64,000 nucleotides of DNA from Candolleomyces eurysporus (taxonomy: Eukaryota; Basidiomycota; Agaricomycetes; Agaricales; Psathyrellaceae), in contig JANBPK010000866.1 of assembly GCA_027579435.1 (NCBI GenBank), forward strand, positions 42,507 to 106,506. The letters are read 5' to 3'. The stretch's first letter is position 1, and every line of letters starts with the position of its first letter. Positions 21,576-33,968 of this stretch are shown here, piece by piece. A program made the translations under genes and the position numbers. Under the pieces are notes generated by a model. The model was given only the letters and a program-made list of their open reading frames with translations, was not told the origin of the DNA and did no database searches.

Positions 21576-22529
21576 CGTCGAGGTCGAAGGCGGCGACGAC
21601 CCTGACGCGTTATTTTTGACCGCACGTGTGCGTTTTCGGCGATTGCCGGGCGCTTAGAGTGAGCGTCTGCGAGATTTCGAAGTTCTTGTTCTTCTAATGC
21701 GACGCAAGACTGCGATTGTGGTATTCTATAGGCCGGTTTGAATGGACATCACGTCTTTGTTGGCGGAATGCACATCTTACTAGAGGACAAATGATTTTAT
21801 CGATAAGCAATTGCGACCGAGGAAAATAATGGTTTTCTTGTTTCTCGATTCGGTTGAAATCGTCAGTGTGCTATCGCCGTTTCGACGCTGTTAGCCCTTT
21901 CCATAATAGCACGACCAGGCACCAGCTAGTACCAGCTGAGCGATGGCAATCAAACGAAATAGGACGCTAAGCAGCGTACGCCGTAGAAATGGCGTTCGTT
22001 ATGATCTGCATCCCAAAGCAAACAGCTTCAAAGTCGGTTGACGTGGAGTTAGTGAGAGCGATTATCGATAATCGGAGGAGGTTTGCTTCCAGCATACCGG
22101 CATCATCATTTGTTTCAAAGCTATGTCACCAAAGTTCACGGAGGCTTTGGTCAGGAATGGCACTAGGCCTTGCTGGAGCGTTCCTCCCAACCTCCAAGGT
22201 CCTTCTCCCGGAGTGCCCGGAGGATGAGTTGGAGTTCGGACAGCTCGCACTCTCGGTGCCTGCTGGGAACGGCGTCCCAAGGAAGACAGAGAGAATGGTG
22301 TGCCTGCCTGGACCAAGCTGAAGGATGATTGATGCTTACATGAGCGGGCAGGTGCTGTGCTGACGCCGCTTTCGACCAGAAACGCTCTTATAGTATTTCC
22401 GCTTTCACCCCCCGTGCGGCGTGTTTGCCTGCCTTCATTCTCCCTTTCACCCCACCCAAACCGTCCAGCGGCTCCAGCACGCCGTTTCTCGTCGCTCCTT
22501 CCACTTTTTATTAGGCGCCCGGCTCCACC
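21576..22529. other. Divergent intergenic region
   Basis: Separates the WD40 gene from the first Ser/Thr-rich gene; both promoters must lie here. A minus-strand open frame at 22062-22316 has no recognisable content. The last 150 bases are C/T-rich, as in many fungal core promoters. Confidence 0.45.
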
Positions 22530-24328
22530 ATGTCGACCTGCGTGCCAGTGCCCACCCTCACCACCGTGAGCGAGGAGGTCAGGACTGAGGAGGTCCGGAC
22601 AGAAATCGTCTCCACCACGACGCTCCCGCCCACCTTCGTCACAGAGACAATAACCACTACACTATGTGCGACCAACACGAGCGCGGTGCCACCGCTAACC
22701 TCCTGTACCCCCGTCCTCACCACGTCGGTCGAGACTATTCCTGGTGCGTCCCAGTGACCCCAGGGCCCCAGCTTTGCTCACTCTCGTATGTGAAACAGGC
22801 AGCACGTCTCTCATCACCATTGCCTCCGATGGTGTCATAACAACTACAATAAGCCATCCGGTCACTCTGTTCACTACTTCGTGTACTGTGACTACGCCAG
22901 ACACTCCAACGCCTCGACCTGATACGAACCCTCCGACCTCGACCCCTACTACCACTACGTCCACCTATACCACTGTTTCGAATACAACATTACCAAATGG
23001 AGCGGTCTCAACGGTCACCCAGACGATGACCAGCGTCGGACTGCCCTCCCCGACCACTCAATCGAACAACTCGAATGAGACCGGCTCTGGCACGAATGTT
23101 GCACCCATTGTGGGTGGTGTCGTGGGCGGAATCGTTGGCCTTGCAGCCCTCGCGATGGTGACGTGGTATTTCTTGTAAGTTGTGACCTCCTTCAAGCCCC
23201 CGTTCGTCTCTGATCACCGGTATCGTCTCAACAGCAAAAAAATCAACCCACTTCGATCGCATCTTCAACAGGCCAGACGACTTTGAGCCGAGCCATCACA
23301 ACGACAAAATGGGTCCGTTGGAGGACGAAGTCAATGCGAAAGGCTACCAGTACGGTCTGGTCGGACACGAAGCTACAAATCCTGGCGGTCCTCCGTCTGG
23401 AGGTCAAGAAATCGGGATGAAGGGCGCTGGTGGTAATGAGGTCGGATACCAGCCCAACGTCAACGAGACCGGGTACTACCAGCCAACTGCGAACGAAGTG
23501 GGACCATACCAGCCAACCGGAAACGAGGTCTACCACGGCGGAAACGAGACGGGCTACCAGGATCCCCATCACGTACGGACACCATCGCTTGCGCCCCTTC
23601 TTACTGGATTGGGAGCAGCGGCTGCTGCTTCCGCTGCTGGTGCTACGGCACAGTCTATCTCTGGTTCTTCGAGACCACCATCAAGTGGACGACCGTCAAC
23701 GGGTGGAAGCACGTACCCCTTGATTCCTCAAGGCCAGCAGCAGCAGCAGCAACAGGGATACCCACCGCAAGGATATGGAGCGCAAGGTTTGACTGCCTAC
23801 CCGCCCAGCTCGGGTCAAAGCTATGGCGGAAGTCAAGGATATTACGGATCGGACCACGGTCACAGCTACGGCGGATCTGCAAGTGGACACTCGACCAGTC
23901 CCAGCATGGGTTCTTGGAATGGCGGACCCGCTCAGCCCCAAAATAACATTATGCCGGTCATGGCTGGCGGCAACCGGCAGAGCTACATCGACCCCGAGAA
24001 CCGGGCAGGGAGCCCCGTCAGCATTCAAGAACACCGTGTGCTGCAGGTCATCAACCCCGATAATTCTTATACCTTTTCATCCGGTGGAGGCGCGTCGTCG
24101 GCTGTTGCTGGAGGCTCTTCGAGCTCTGCGGCGTATTCCTCGGGGGCAGGGTCGTCATCTGCTGCTGCACCTGCAGTTGATGGTAAAGGCCGTCCTATAA
24201 ACTTTGGTGGGGAGAAGGCACCGCTTGTGCATTTGGATGGTGGACGGTACGAGGAGCCGCTCGGCCCAGCTCCAGCTGGCGGACCTAGCTCTTCGGGTGA
24301 ACCTGCTCCTCCGGCTTATTCTTCATGA
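22530..24328 (+). CDS. Ser/Thr-rich single-pass membrane protein
   Basis: Type I-like surface protein. Exons: 22530-22743, 22799-23174, and a last exon to 24328. The outer part is Thr/Ser/Pro-rich (TTTTSTYTTVSNTTLPNGAV), likely O-glycosylated, then one membrane helix (VAPIVGGVVGGIVGLAALAM VTWYFL). The long inner tail carries NE-x-GY-QP repeats (23427-23560), poly-Ala, poly-Gln and Gly/Ser-rich stretches. The layout recalls fungal wall-stress sensors of the Mid2/Wsc type, but no WSC domain is seen. The third exon start is ambiguous. An acceptor at about 23271 is in phase (TT then G CCA GAC). Alternatively an earlier one at 23238 needs six rather than seven A and would add the likelier KKSTHFDRIFNRPDD segment. 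No clear signal peptide in the first exon. Confidence 0.75.
23427..23560 (+). repeat. NE-x-GYQP tandem repeat in coding sequence
   Basis: Four to five imperfect copies of a motif around Asn-Glu-(Val/Thr)-Gly-Tyr (GNEVGYQP, VNETGYYQP, ANEVGPYQP, GNEVYHGG, GNETGYQD) in the cytoplasmic tail. The DNA repeats too (AACGAGACCGG, AACGAAGTGGG, AACGAGGTC). Confidence 0.75.
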
Positions 24329-25786
24329 CGTCTTCCTGCATGTTAATGCCTTTTTTTCTCGCCCCGTCAACGTCTTCTTCCAGTTCCGTCACCTGCCTTC
24401 TCTGACAATGCTTTTTTCCATTCAATATATCAAAATATTGGTATTGCATTATGATTAATGAATGGACTTATGTTTCTCTCTTTGTCTATGTCAAATCTGT
24501 TTGGGACTTTCAGTCGTGCATAGTTATCGTACCGCGAAATTCTCGCTTTCCTTCCCTCGGCTCCATACCCGATTTTTATTGCTACTTACGTATATTTGTC
24601 GATTGTTATTGGTTATTTACTAGTGCGTGGATTCATGAGCATAATATGATGCTGAAGAGGGTTGTTGTCGAATTTTTGAATCGATGGTGAATCGATACAT
24701 AGGCCGAGCAGGTCTAGACTCAGGCAAGGGCAGGCGGGGGCATGTGCCGACGACGGATCCGGTGATCACAAATTAAAAACGCCACCGTGCCTGTGTTTGA
24801 ATTCATTTGACTCTTCGCGCGTAACTTTCACCGATGCTCTGTCTAGGTGATTCTGTGCCTTTGCGGTGTATCCCGTCCCTCCACAGCCATACGCGTTTTT
24901 CGCATTTTAGGCGCGCCCTTCACAGCCAAAGGGATCTACACGCATTATGGTCCTAGTATGCCAAACACATCACCTCCCTCGGAAAACAATGCCCAGCCTT
25001 GTTCCTGGTTTAAATTGTACTGCCAGCTCACTTTGCTCGCCTCGCTTGCGTACAAACTTCCATCATCTTATGTTCTCCAAATTGTTCTGTTTTGCTTGAT
25101 GTGATGGCGCTTTTGCATTGACGTCCTGATACATACAGCATTCCAGCCGTCAATCGCATCTCCTTTCTTTTCCGCTTTTTCTTAGCTTGGCTTTTGCTCC
25201 GACGAGGTTCTTGGAACACCCCCCCTCCTGGCGCTGGGATCATCCGCTTTGACAGGACTCGCTGGGCTTTTTATTTCTGCAATCGGCCTCTCTGTTGTTG
25301 ACGTTGAACTTTTGGTGACGGGTGGAACGGTGCGCAGAGCATGTTTGACCTCTTCTTCCGTCGCGAGTGCTGAACATTGACTTTTTGATTTACATAGGCT
25401 ATCCCAGGCTTCGCGAACCCCTGGGTAGAGAGAGCGGAACAAACGGACACGCCAACTCACATACATGCATGCAGTTGTGCTTCGACCGACCGACCGTCTT
25501 CCTCCAATTGAATGATCAATAACGACCCTTGCTTGAAATCAGCATCGAGGCAAGCCAATCCATCCAACGGACCATCCGATATCATTTTTGTCCGACTATT
25601 CCGTAAGATGTTCCTTCTATTCCTTCACATTTCTGCTGGCACTGACTATTCCCCCCGTCCTAAGGCCTGTCAAGTAATCAATCATTCTCGCTATACATAC
25701 ATACAGCTGTTCAAATTAATAACGACACTCAAGCCCAAGCGCCAACCCTTTTGTAACGACTCCGAATATATGAACAAGAGGGCGAC
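24329..25786. other. Long intergenic region
   Basis: About 1.46 kb between the two Ser/Thr-rich genes. A minus-strand frame at 25182-25466 (94 codons) has no family signature. No RNA gene, repeat or mobile element seen; AT-rich stretches at 24430-24620. Confidence 0.45.
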
Positions 25787-27448
25787 ATGACACCTTGTTC
25801 ACCTACCATGACCCTGTACGGGCTCCACACCGTGACAGTGGAGGAAGCCCAAGTTATGACCAGGACGTGGACGACGGTGCCCGTCGCACCCTCCACCCGG
25901 ACGAGGGTCGAGGTCGCGTCCTCGTGTGTTGGGGTGCGGTGTGTATACACCACCAGGACGTTCCGGGATCCACTACCAGGTGCGTAGTACTGCTTCTCAG
26001 TTGGTTCCTGCGGTGTCTATAGTGGTGCCTAATGTCGTTATTCCCNTTTGTTTTTTTTTGTTGTCTAGGGTCTTCGTCGACGGTGTTCTCGACGTTCTAT
26101 ACTACGAGTACTCGGACGACGGTTACGGTCGAGACGCACCCTACTGCTACGCTTTATAGCTCCCCTGCAGCTGGCGATAGTTGTACGATTGCTGGTGCTT
26201 CTACTACTACGCACACATCTTTTGCCTCGTTACCTTCGGCCGCTCCGACGCAAACGTTGGTGAACGATGGCCCGGGTGCAGACGGCTCAGGGGGTCAGAG
26301 GGGCATCAACGTCGGTGCGATTGTTGGTGGTTTGCTAGGAGGTTTCCTGACTCCGATTCTCTTCGTCCTCTTAATCCGGTGGTTGTGAGTCCCTTTTCTC
26401 TCTCTCTCCATTAACTGCACAATTCAACGATGAACATCGCGTTGTAGGAAACGAAAGGGCCTCATCCCCACCATCCGCCTGCCTCACCCAGCTGGCGAAA
26501 TGCGTTCGGTCCACGACCGCCCCCTGTCCCCAACAATCCGGGCTACTTCACCCGCTATCGCAACTTCGCTCCACCGTAAGACAACTGTCAGCGACGGAGG
26601 CCACTCCAACATTACCCACACTACTGTCAACTCAGCGGCGGAACAAGCAAACTTGGACCGACGAGCCTCGCGAGCGTCCCGAATAAGTCGCGCATCCTAC
26701 GACAGACGTGGAGCGATCAGTCCGGTTGGCAGTTTCAACGATTTCGCTGTGTTGGGTGGTGGGAGTAGCGCCGCTGCGGCAGCTGCAGCTACGGTTGGAG
26801 GCAGCAGCAATGTTGCGAGGCGCGGTTCCATTGGCCAGAGCCATCCACCCGTTTCCTTCGTNCCCCCACCCCGATTTTTACAATACCCATCCGTCTGGCG
26901 CTGCTGCTGTGCCGATTTCGCCACCGCCGCATGCTTATTACGCGGGTGCGAGTGCTGGTCCGGGGGGAGGGTATGTGATGCCTTTTGAACACCGGAGAGC
27001 GGTGAGCCCTGTCAGGTTGTCTGACCACCCTTACGCCCACGCGCAGCCCGTACCGACGGGTAGCGGGAACGGCTACGGTGCTGTTAACGGCAATGGGTAT
27101 GGCACCGCTAATGGGAGTGGGTATGGGAATGGCAATGGCAATGGGAGTGGGAATGGGGGTGATCACAGGGGAGGGTCGGTTAGCCCTGCTATTTCGGATT
27201 ATATGACTGCTCAGTCGAGCCATGGCCACGGCCATCTGCCGAGTGTGCAGGAGCAGGACCAGGATTTTACGCCCCCGGCTCCGAGGCCTTTGGAAATTCG
27301 ACGTGACGACGCGACTTTGTCGCAATACCTGGAACGAGATAACGCTGCTGCTGTGAATGGTCAGGACCTCTCGCAAGACGATGACCGGACGATTCGGAGC
27401 GCATCTGACGAAAATTCGCGCACGACTAGGACTTTGACTGCTCCATAG
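25787..27448 (+). CDS. Ser/Thr-rich single-pass membrane protein
   Basis: Second gene of the same architecture on the same strand. Exons: 25787-25979, 26069-26384, 26448-27448; all introns in phase. Outer part Thr/Ser-rich (FSTFYTTSTRTTVTVETHPT); membrane helix VGAIVGGLLGGFLTPILFVL followed by LIRWLKRKG, whose basic residues fix the inner side. The tail has an Ala run, a Gly-Asn repeat (GYGNGNGNGSGNGG at 27100-27160), an acidic and Ser-rich end, and Arg-Ala-Ser repeats that could be kinase sites. The N at 26862, before a C run, shifts the frame; removing it joins HPPVSF to the downstream tail. Role unknown; a cell-surface sensor or anchor is possible. Confidence 0.78.
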
Positions 27449-28333
27449 TATTNTNTTTTNTTTTGGACAACTGGTTCTGCATCTATTGCATTGACGGACA
27501 CTTGCTGNTTTTTTTTNTTGGTTTATCTTTTCCTTGGGCTGCATATGAACTCTTCCTGCATCTTGCATTATTGGATCCGGATTGTTTTTATTCCTATCTA
27601 TTCAGCCTGTGTTTTACTATTTTCTCGTCTTGGTTGCTTTCAGAGTTCCTTCCACCGCATGGATTATTTACATACTCACATACAGACCCTGGCTTCCTTG
27701 CTTTCTACACACTTATACTTACTTATTACTCGTGCTTGGCTTTATACCTTAATGCTTCCCATACCCGATAGGATACCCCCCCTCATCANTATCCTCGTGC
27801 ACCGTGATCATCATCGCTCTCCGATCAGATTTCCTTTCTTCCTTCTGCTCGTAGTTTTTATTTGTTGCTCTACTATTGCTATTGGTCTATTGTCGCATGT
27901 CNCATGTCCATGTCCATGTCTAGTTAGCTCCCTTCACAGCTGTCTTCTCCTCATTACAGTCCATCGTCACCGCAGTACTCCAATGTTATATGTACCAATA
28001 TGTAGCTAACGTACCCTTAATTGCATCTAGTCTTAATGCGGCTCGCCTCCCTTCCGAGGTTGGAGCTGCCGTCGCCGCTTGTCAATTGCGTCTGAACCGC
28101 GACCGAATAAGCCACCCTCCCCACTGACTGCGGCGAAATGCCAAACAAAAAAAAGTCATGACGCAACCAATGCAGTATGTATTGATACAAGTTATACAAA
28201 CAAACAAACAGACAGATAGCAGTTGGCGGGACCGAGCAACAAAANTTGTGTACAGTGCATAGAAAACGAAGGGTAGCGGTGAGCTTGGCAGAGACTTGAA
28301 AGCTTGCAATGCAGTCCGACAGATGAGTTNTAG
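27449..28333. other. 3' flank, T-rich, with several Ns
   Basis: Convergent spacer between the second Ser/Thr-rich gene and the F-box/WD40 gene. It has T runs interrupted by Ns at 27453-27521 and short AC repeats near 28200. No gene recognised. Confidence 0.5.
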
Positions 28334-30990
28334 TTATGCCGAGGAGAGCTGTAAGAAGCTCGTATCGATTCCGTGGCTGAAGTCCCATATGCATATCGTC
28401 TAGGAAGAAAAGCGAGTTTGGTCAGGNAATGCGTTCGAAGAGAAGAGGTGCATGAGCTTACATGGTCCTCTCCGCACGATACGATCTACATCCCACAAAG
28501 CGAAAAGTCAATCGTCAGCACGAGGTCGATCGNTTTGAAGCTTGAAATCGAAAGTGAAGCACGTACCTTTGTNCAATCNGCCGCGATACAGAATATCCTC
28601 CCTGTATGCCCACCCGTCAAATCAGCAACCATAGCCCCCGTCTTTCGATCCCAAATCTTGATAGTGTAATCGTAGCTCCCGCTGATGACAAAATCGTCGC
28701 CGAGGGCTACGGTTCGCACTAGTTCTGTGTGCCGACAGCAGCTCGGGGGTGTCTGTATCCGNTCACCNCCNACACCACCATGCCGAATGGCAGTAGAGAC
28801 ATCTGCACTTATGGGATTGGAAGNAAGGGGAACGTTGCCGCCGCAGCTAGGGCACGAGCGCTCGATCGCTTCAAAAGAGGAAGTGCCAGGTGGGAACGGC
28901 TGTAGAGGAGAGTTGGGGAGCAGNGCGACGTTGTTGGTGGTGTAGTCCGAGTTGGTGGACCAGCCTTGGAGAGTCGTTACGTCTAATAGGCGGATGTGNG
29001 TGTCNGAGGAGCCGGATATGACGACCGGTGGTTTGAAGTCGATCGCTGCTATCCTGCAAGCAANTGTAAGTATAATTATTCATCATGAGCGAGCAAGGAA
29101 AGGTCGGGGTGAGAGGGGCGGGGGTTAGGAAGAGGAAGGGGGGTGGATGGTTTGGTTGCTTACCCTCGTGTGTGATGGTTGTCAAAGGTTCTGAGGACCT
29201 TGCCCGATTTTGCGTCCCAGAGACGGATAGATCGGTCACCAGAACCAGTGAAGATGTATGATCCAGAGAGCGAGACCGTATTAACTGCGGCTCGATGTTC
29301 TTCCAATACGTGTAGGAGCTTCAAACTCGGGAAGGAGTACACACGGACCGTCTTATCTGCAATTCCATACAAAGTCAGAGAACGTTCGAAAGATTGTGGN
29401 CATCACGAAGGAAAAGAAAAGAAGTGAAAGGAAAAAAGAGGGAGATAGGAAGGAAGGGAAAAGATCCGACCTCTACGCACCTTTAGAACACGATACGAGA
29501 TACTCGTCATTGAATCGAACACAGAGGACGCTGTCCTCATGTTCGATCAAGGATTTCACCAGCCTACCCGCTTTGAGATCCCATAGGGCCAGCTGTCTAT
29601 CGCTTCCGGCACTGGCGAGGTAGCCGTTATGGACGCAGATGCTCAGGACAGAGCTAGCATGTATACCGCCGATGACGCGCTCCACCATTCGCGTATTAAG
29701 ATTCCATTCCCTGACTGTCCGATCCCTGGACCCGGTGAAGAGGACTTGTTTACCGGTTTCGGGATCCGTGTACAGTTGGAGACAATAAATGGTGGATATG
29801 TGACCTCCGTTATTGAGGGGGCCTTTCGTTTGAAGAGGAGAAACTCTGTAAGACGGTGTGAGGAACCGGTTGCGNAGTCGGATATGCGTCTGGTGTAAGA
29901 GTTTGTAGTCNGCCCTCCTCCTCCCAGGTAGTTCCGTATTGGCATTCTTGTTGGGCACNGCAGAGGGAGCTGAGTGTCTCGTCCTATTTTTGGCGCGGGC
30001 TGACCACTTGCTTGCAGCTCCAGCCGAAGTCGAGGTCATAGCGAGCTGCATCAACCCTGAGTCCAGCTCCGCGTGCATCATCGTCAATTCNACTTTGGCC
30101 TCTTCGACGCTTTCGACGTAGACATCTTCGTANTCNTCGTCGGACTCTCCTATTCCTTCGTCGTCCAACTGGTCGAGGTTGTCCCGACTGGCATTAGCCT
30201 GCTGGTAACGGGGAGGTTGACGCCAGGCCCAGCCGCGAGCGTCACAGAGCTTCTTCCAGAGGGATTGGTCGTTGGCTAGCTTTTGCCACTGTTTACTGAT
30301 GAGGCTGCAAAGGAGTAGGGTGTGGTATGGGAGGTGACCGAAGACCTGGAGTGCGACTTCTGTTGGTAGGCTCTGTGGAATGAAAGAAAGGGTCAGAGAC
30401 AGTCCTGGCTCCGCTACAGGGGAGAAAGATACGTACACCGACAATGTCAAATTGCAGGAGAGGTGTGATTTGTTGCTGGAGAATCGCAAGTCGAGACCGA
30501 GGCAGGGAAGCGAGCAGCTTCAAAGCAAGCTCTAGCGGTATGTTAGCGATATGTCATGGAAAGGCAGCGTTGATATACCTTCCCTGTCCTGAACGGACAT
30601 TGCATCCTCCATTGGTGGATTGCTGGCAGTTTGCATGGATGGTGGGTGTACGGGTTTAGGGGGAGTTTCGGAGATGACTGGCTCTGAGTTGCTGTCGGGC
30701 CATATTTCTGGTGTTGGTGGATACAGTTGGTAGAAATGGCAACGGGGACTCGGACTCAACGGACCCTTGATACATTCGGTCCTTCTACACGTGGATGTGA
30801 TCGCTTGTGCGTTTCTACTAAAGATTGAAATTGTGAACAATCCTTTCAGCTGGAGGGCTGAGCAATCTGAATAAATGAGGTAAAAAAGGAACTCTCTCTC
30901 GATTTCCATCATCATCAGACGTGGCATTGGACGGATTGTTGCAAGACGACCTGATTGGCAGGCTACGAAAAAACTGGCAACCAATGGCAT
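28334..30990 (-). CDS. F-box/WD40 repeat protein (Cdc4/Met30 type)
   Basis: SCF substrate receptor with an F-box before a WD40 propeller. The N-terminal exon is open from 30990, with a later possible start at 30643; the true start is uncertain. Then ALKLLASLPRSRLAILQQQI, the F-box SLPTEVALQVFGHLPYHTLL followed by SKQWQKLANDQSLWKKL, an acidic linker, and WD repeats: LFTGSRDRTVREWNL, LASAGSDRQLALWDL, KTVRVYSFPSLKLL, IFTGSGDRSIRLWDAK, VISGSSDTHIRLLD, VISGSYDYTIKIWDRK, and the last exon TICIWDFSHGID. Such proteins bind phosphorylated targets; which one is not evident. Ns inside this gene mostly replace real bases and keep the frame, unlike those in other genes. It ends at TAA 28334. Confidence 0.88.
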
Positions 30991-32042
30991 TGCTTTGGAC
31001 TCTGTCTAGAACCTCGAAAGAGCGCCGGAAGGTCCCAAGGAAGGCAGAATCATGATGGAGAGATACAAAAGCGGGATAAATTTAAGGTATTGGTACGGGA
31101 ATGAAGACAGATGGCTGAAGAGCGTATTTACGGAGGGGAAATCCCGACATTGACCCATCTGAACCGTACTTCTGGCCGCTCAACGACGACGCCAACTTTC
31201 AAATAGATTCCTGGGGACTTGTGCTGTATCAAGGAAACGTCCCGAGGAAGGCGGAGGTCTTCGCCACTGTGGCCAGATGAACTCGTCTACTTGAGCCTCA
31301 GAAGACTGTCTTTCTGGTTACACAATCACCGCAACATCGGTCAGAAGGGAGACTTCCTCCAAGTTTGCCACCTAATTAAGGTGTCCAGAGCGTAAATAGG
31401 ACGGCGTCCCTCGAGTAAATATGAGATATCAAAAGTTCCCGAGTCTCTTTGAGTTTTCCGAATTTCAAGCCTAAGAAGGCGTAGAAGGCTCGAGACAGAG
31501 ACTTGACTTCAGCGAGGGCTATCGCCTGGACAACTTGATGAAGGGCAGTGGCTATTAGCCTGGTTACGCTGTCTCTGAAGTACTTACAAACACAATACGG
31601 GCGAGGGCTGCGTTGTACTCGACGAGGCAACGGCTGAAGCCAAACTCGGGCCAACACCGCGATTCCGGGTGGCGCTTATTGTTCTTGACGATCACGTGAC
31701 CGGCTACAAACAATGGCAGAACGGCGGACTATTGTTCTTGTACTCGTACAATGCACGGATTATCCGCGTCTAATCCTCATTATGAGGTAACCCAAGAGTT
31801 CTATAGGAATCATAAAAGCCATGGCCCAATTCAGAATTATTCCTTCATTCCCTACAACGACTACATTTACTGCGGGCAGGCTCATTTTCTTGACCCCCTT
31901 CTCTCTTTCCTTCCTCATTCTTATTCTTCTGGTGCTGGGTCACTTCTAACGTATCCTAGAGAACGTTCTTCAATTCTGCATCTACTCAACACAAAACACC
32001 CACATCACACACACTTGACTCTATTCTTATATTTTCTTCAAG
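30991..32042. other. Divergent intergenic region with unassigned fragment
   Basis: Holds the promoters of the F-box/WD40 gene and of the four-TM gene. On the minus strand at 31720-31590 a frame reads GHVIVKNNKRHPESRCWPEF then CLVEYNAALARIVF up to a GTAAGT donor, and a second frame runs 31657-31376. These could be remnants of one gene, but no family is recognised. Confidence 0.3.
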
Positions 32043-33332
32043 ATGATGCCCCCAAGGAAATGTGAGTTTACTTCTGATCTATACTAGGAATGATCGAGCA
32101 CTGACAATGGCTTCTTAGTGTATTTTATTGGCTTGAACGTCGTTAGAGCTCTGAGCATTGTCTCGCTCATCCTCGTGTTTGCAAGTTCCATCGTGGTAAT
32201 GGTCACGAATATCAAGGCTGTCAACGCTTTCGAGGCCAACAAGGGATCGAACTCGACCAATGGTCATGGAATGGTCGACTGCGATTATATCGAGTATGTA
32301 TATCCACCACCCTTCCTGGACCTTTCTAACCTATCTCCTTCAGGGGAAGCACCGTACCCAACCAGCCTGCTGGTGTTTTCTGGGCTGTGGTTGCAACGCT
32401 CCTTATCCTCTTCCAGACCATCATCCTGTTCTGTGAGTAGCCCGTCTGTCTACCGAAGTTCCTTGACTGACATTTTATCTAGTCTCTGAGGTCAGCTGGC
32501 CTATGTCTTTCTTCGACCGCTACTTCCCTGTCCTTGGCTCCCAATTCGGTCTCGGTGCCCTCGGTATTTTCCAAGGCTTGTGAGTTTCTTCTCCTGACAC
32601 CGTTTAAAATATCCGCTAATTGTATCTCAAGGATTGCAACCCAAATCCTTTCTCACCACGCCGATGACTTCACCTTGGTCTCCGCCTTCTTCTTGTTCTC
32701 CCTCGGATGCGTTAACATGCTCCTTGGCTTGATTTTCCGTGCGGGCGCAAAGGAGAAGCGATCTATCAGGGGATGGCGCGCGGAGGCCAAGGGTGTTTTG
32801 CCCACTTCCAAGGACATGCGACCTCAGTTTGGTGCACCCGCCCCTGGCTATGTATCCAGCGCCTTCACTGGTGGATCGAGCGAGAAGGCTGGCTACTTGC
32901 ACCAAAGCTACGACAGGTCCGATGCCGAGAGCTGGAGGAGCACTGAGAAGGCTAGCCTTGGCTTCGGCAGGCAGGGTGAGAAGGCCGCCGGCTTGAGAGG
33001 TAAGGATAATTTGTCAATTTACTTTGACGAGATGCTTACTCGGACCTACAGGATTCATGCTTCAAAGGCCTGAGGAGTCCTTGCCTCGCTATGTCTCCCC
33101 ACCGGCTTCCACAGGCCACCATGGTGCCGACCATCTGAGCAGGAGCAACACCACCGTGTCATCGGAATCCAGCTGGTCATCGCCCTCGTCCCGTCCTTCT
33201 CATTACCGCCACGAAAGCCGGCAGGCCCAGCTCCGCGATGCTATTCTTGAACAAATGCCTCCACGAAGGGAGGAGCAATCGGACAGCCGACCTCAAACAC
33301 CTGTCTTCAAGTCCAGCCAGACAGCGCTCTGA
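32043..33332 (+). CDS. Four-TM membrane protein, DUF7598-like
   Basis: Six exons: 32043-32061, 32119-32293, 32344-32432, 32483-32579, 32632-32999, 33052-33332; every junction keeps phase. The first exon is only 19 bases. The protein starts MMPPRKLYFIGLNVVRAL and has four hydrophobic segments: LSIVSLILVFASSIVVMV, WAVVATLLILFQTIILF, LGSQFGLGALGIFQGL and TLVSAFFLFSLGCVNMLLGL, then RAGAKEKRSIRGW and a long Ser-rich hydrophilic tail. This matches the conserved fungal family with a DUF7598 domain, from memory of its GLN-x-x-R-x-LSI start. Function unknown; an integral membrane protein with cytoplasmic tail. The family name is tentative, the topology is clear. Confidence 0.75.
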
Positions 33333-33968
33333 ATGACCGACCCACCCAGGTCCAATGACGATTTCTCGATGCCTCATGACTCGACGTAATGTCCTCATGG
33401 CGATGATCGATTTACGCCCATGCCTCATGGCAGGACTGATGAAACAATTGGTCTCTTTAAGCTTCACGACTTTTGACGCTGAACTTTCAGAACGCAAAAT
33501 GGACCTGCTCTCCTCCTTATTCGTACTTGCACACCTAATACCCTCGCATAACATCATGTATGTATAGTAGACAACACACGCTATATATTTTTATTATTCT
33601 GAATCGCACCGACGCCGGCTACACTTGTCGCTTCTTTGGCAGCAGTGCCTCTTTTCGAGGTGCTGTTAAACCGAGGCAGAGACACCGCCGCATAGTCAGG
33701 CTGCCCAAAAGTGAGTCATTTCGGGCGCTCATAGGGACACTGTCACCGTGAGTGGGAGGGATTTATGTAGACAGTTATTTAAGGATTGCTGTACCCCAAG
33801 CCATCAGCGCCCCTGTCAATTCATCGGTTTGGACTAAACTCGTGTTCATTCCAATTCTTTACTTTTTACTTTTACCGGCGCTCCCCTTCTATCTTTCTCC
33901 CATTCCATATCATCCTCTTTATATCTCATTTCCAAAGTGGTTTAGACGACGAACACCCATACATCGTC
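33333..33968. other. Intergenic region upstream of F-box/Cys-rich gene
   Basis: No gene recognised. The last 130 bases before 33969 are C/T-rich, as expected for a fungal core promoter. Confidence 0.5.

Noticed and set aside
22062..22316. Minus-strand small gene upstream of the Ser/Thr-rich gene
   Set aside because: No family signature or convincing start context; left as intergenic.
26789..27568. Long minus-strand open frame of 259 codons
   Set aside because: Antisense of the Ser/Thr-rich protein's Gly-Asn repeat tail; repeat-driven, with no family features.
31376..31657. F-box-like remnant suggested by VCKYFRDS
   Set aside because: The match is a few residues long and the rest shows no F-box or leucine-rich pattern.
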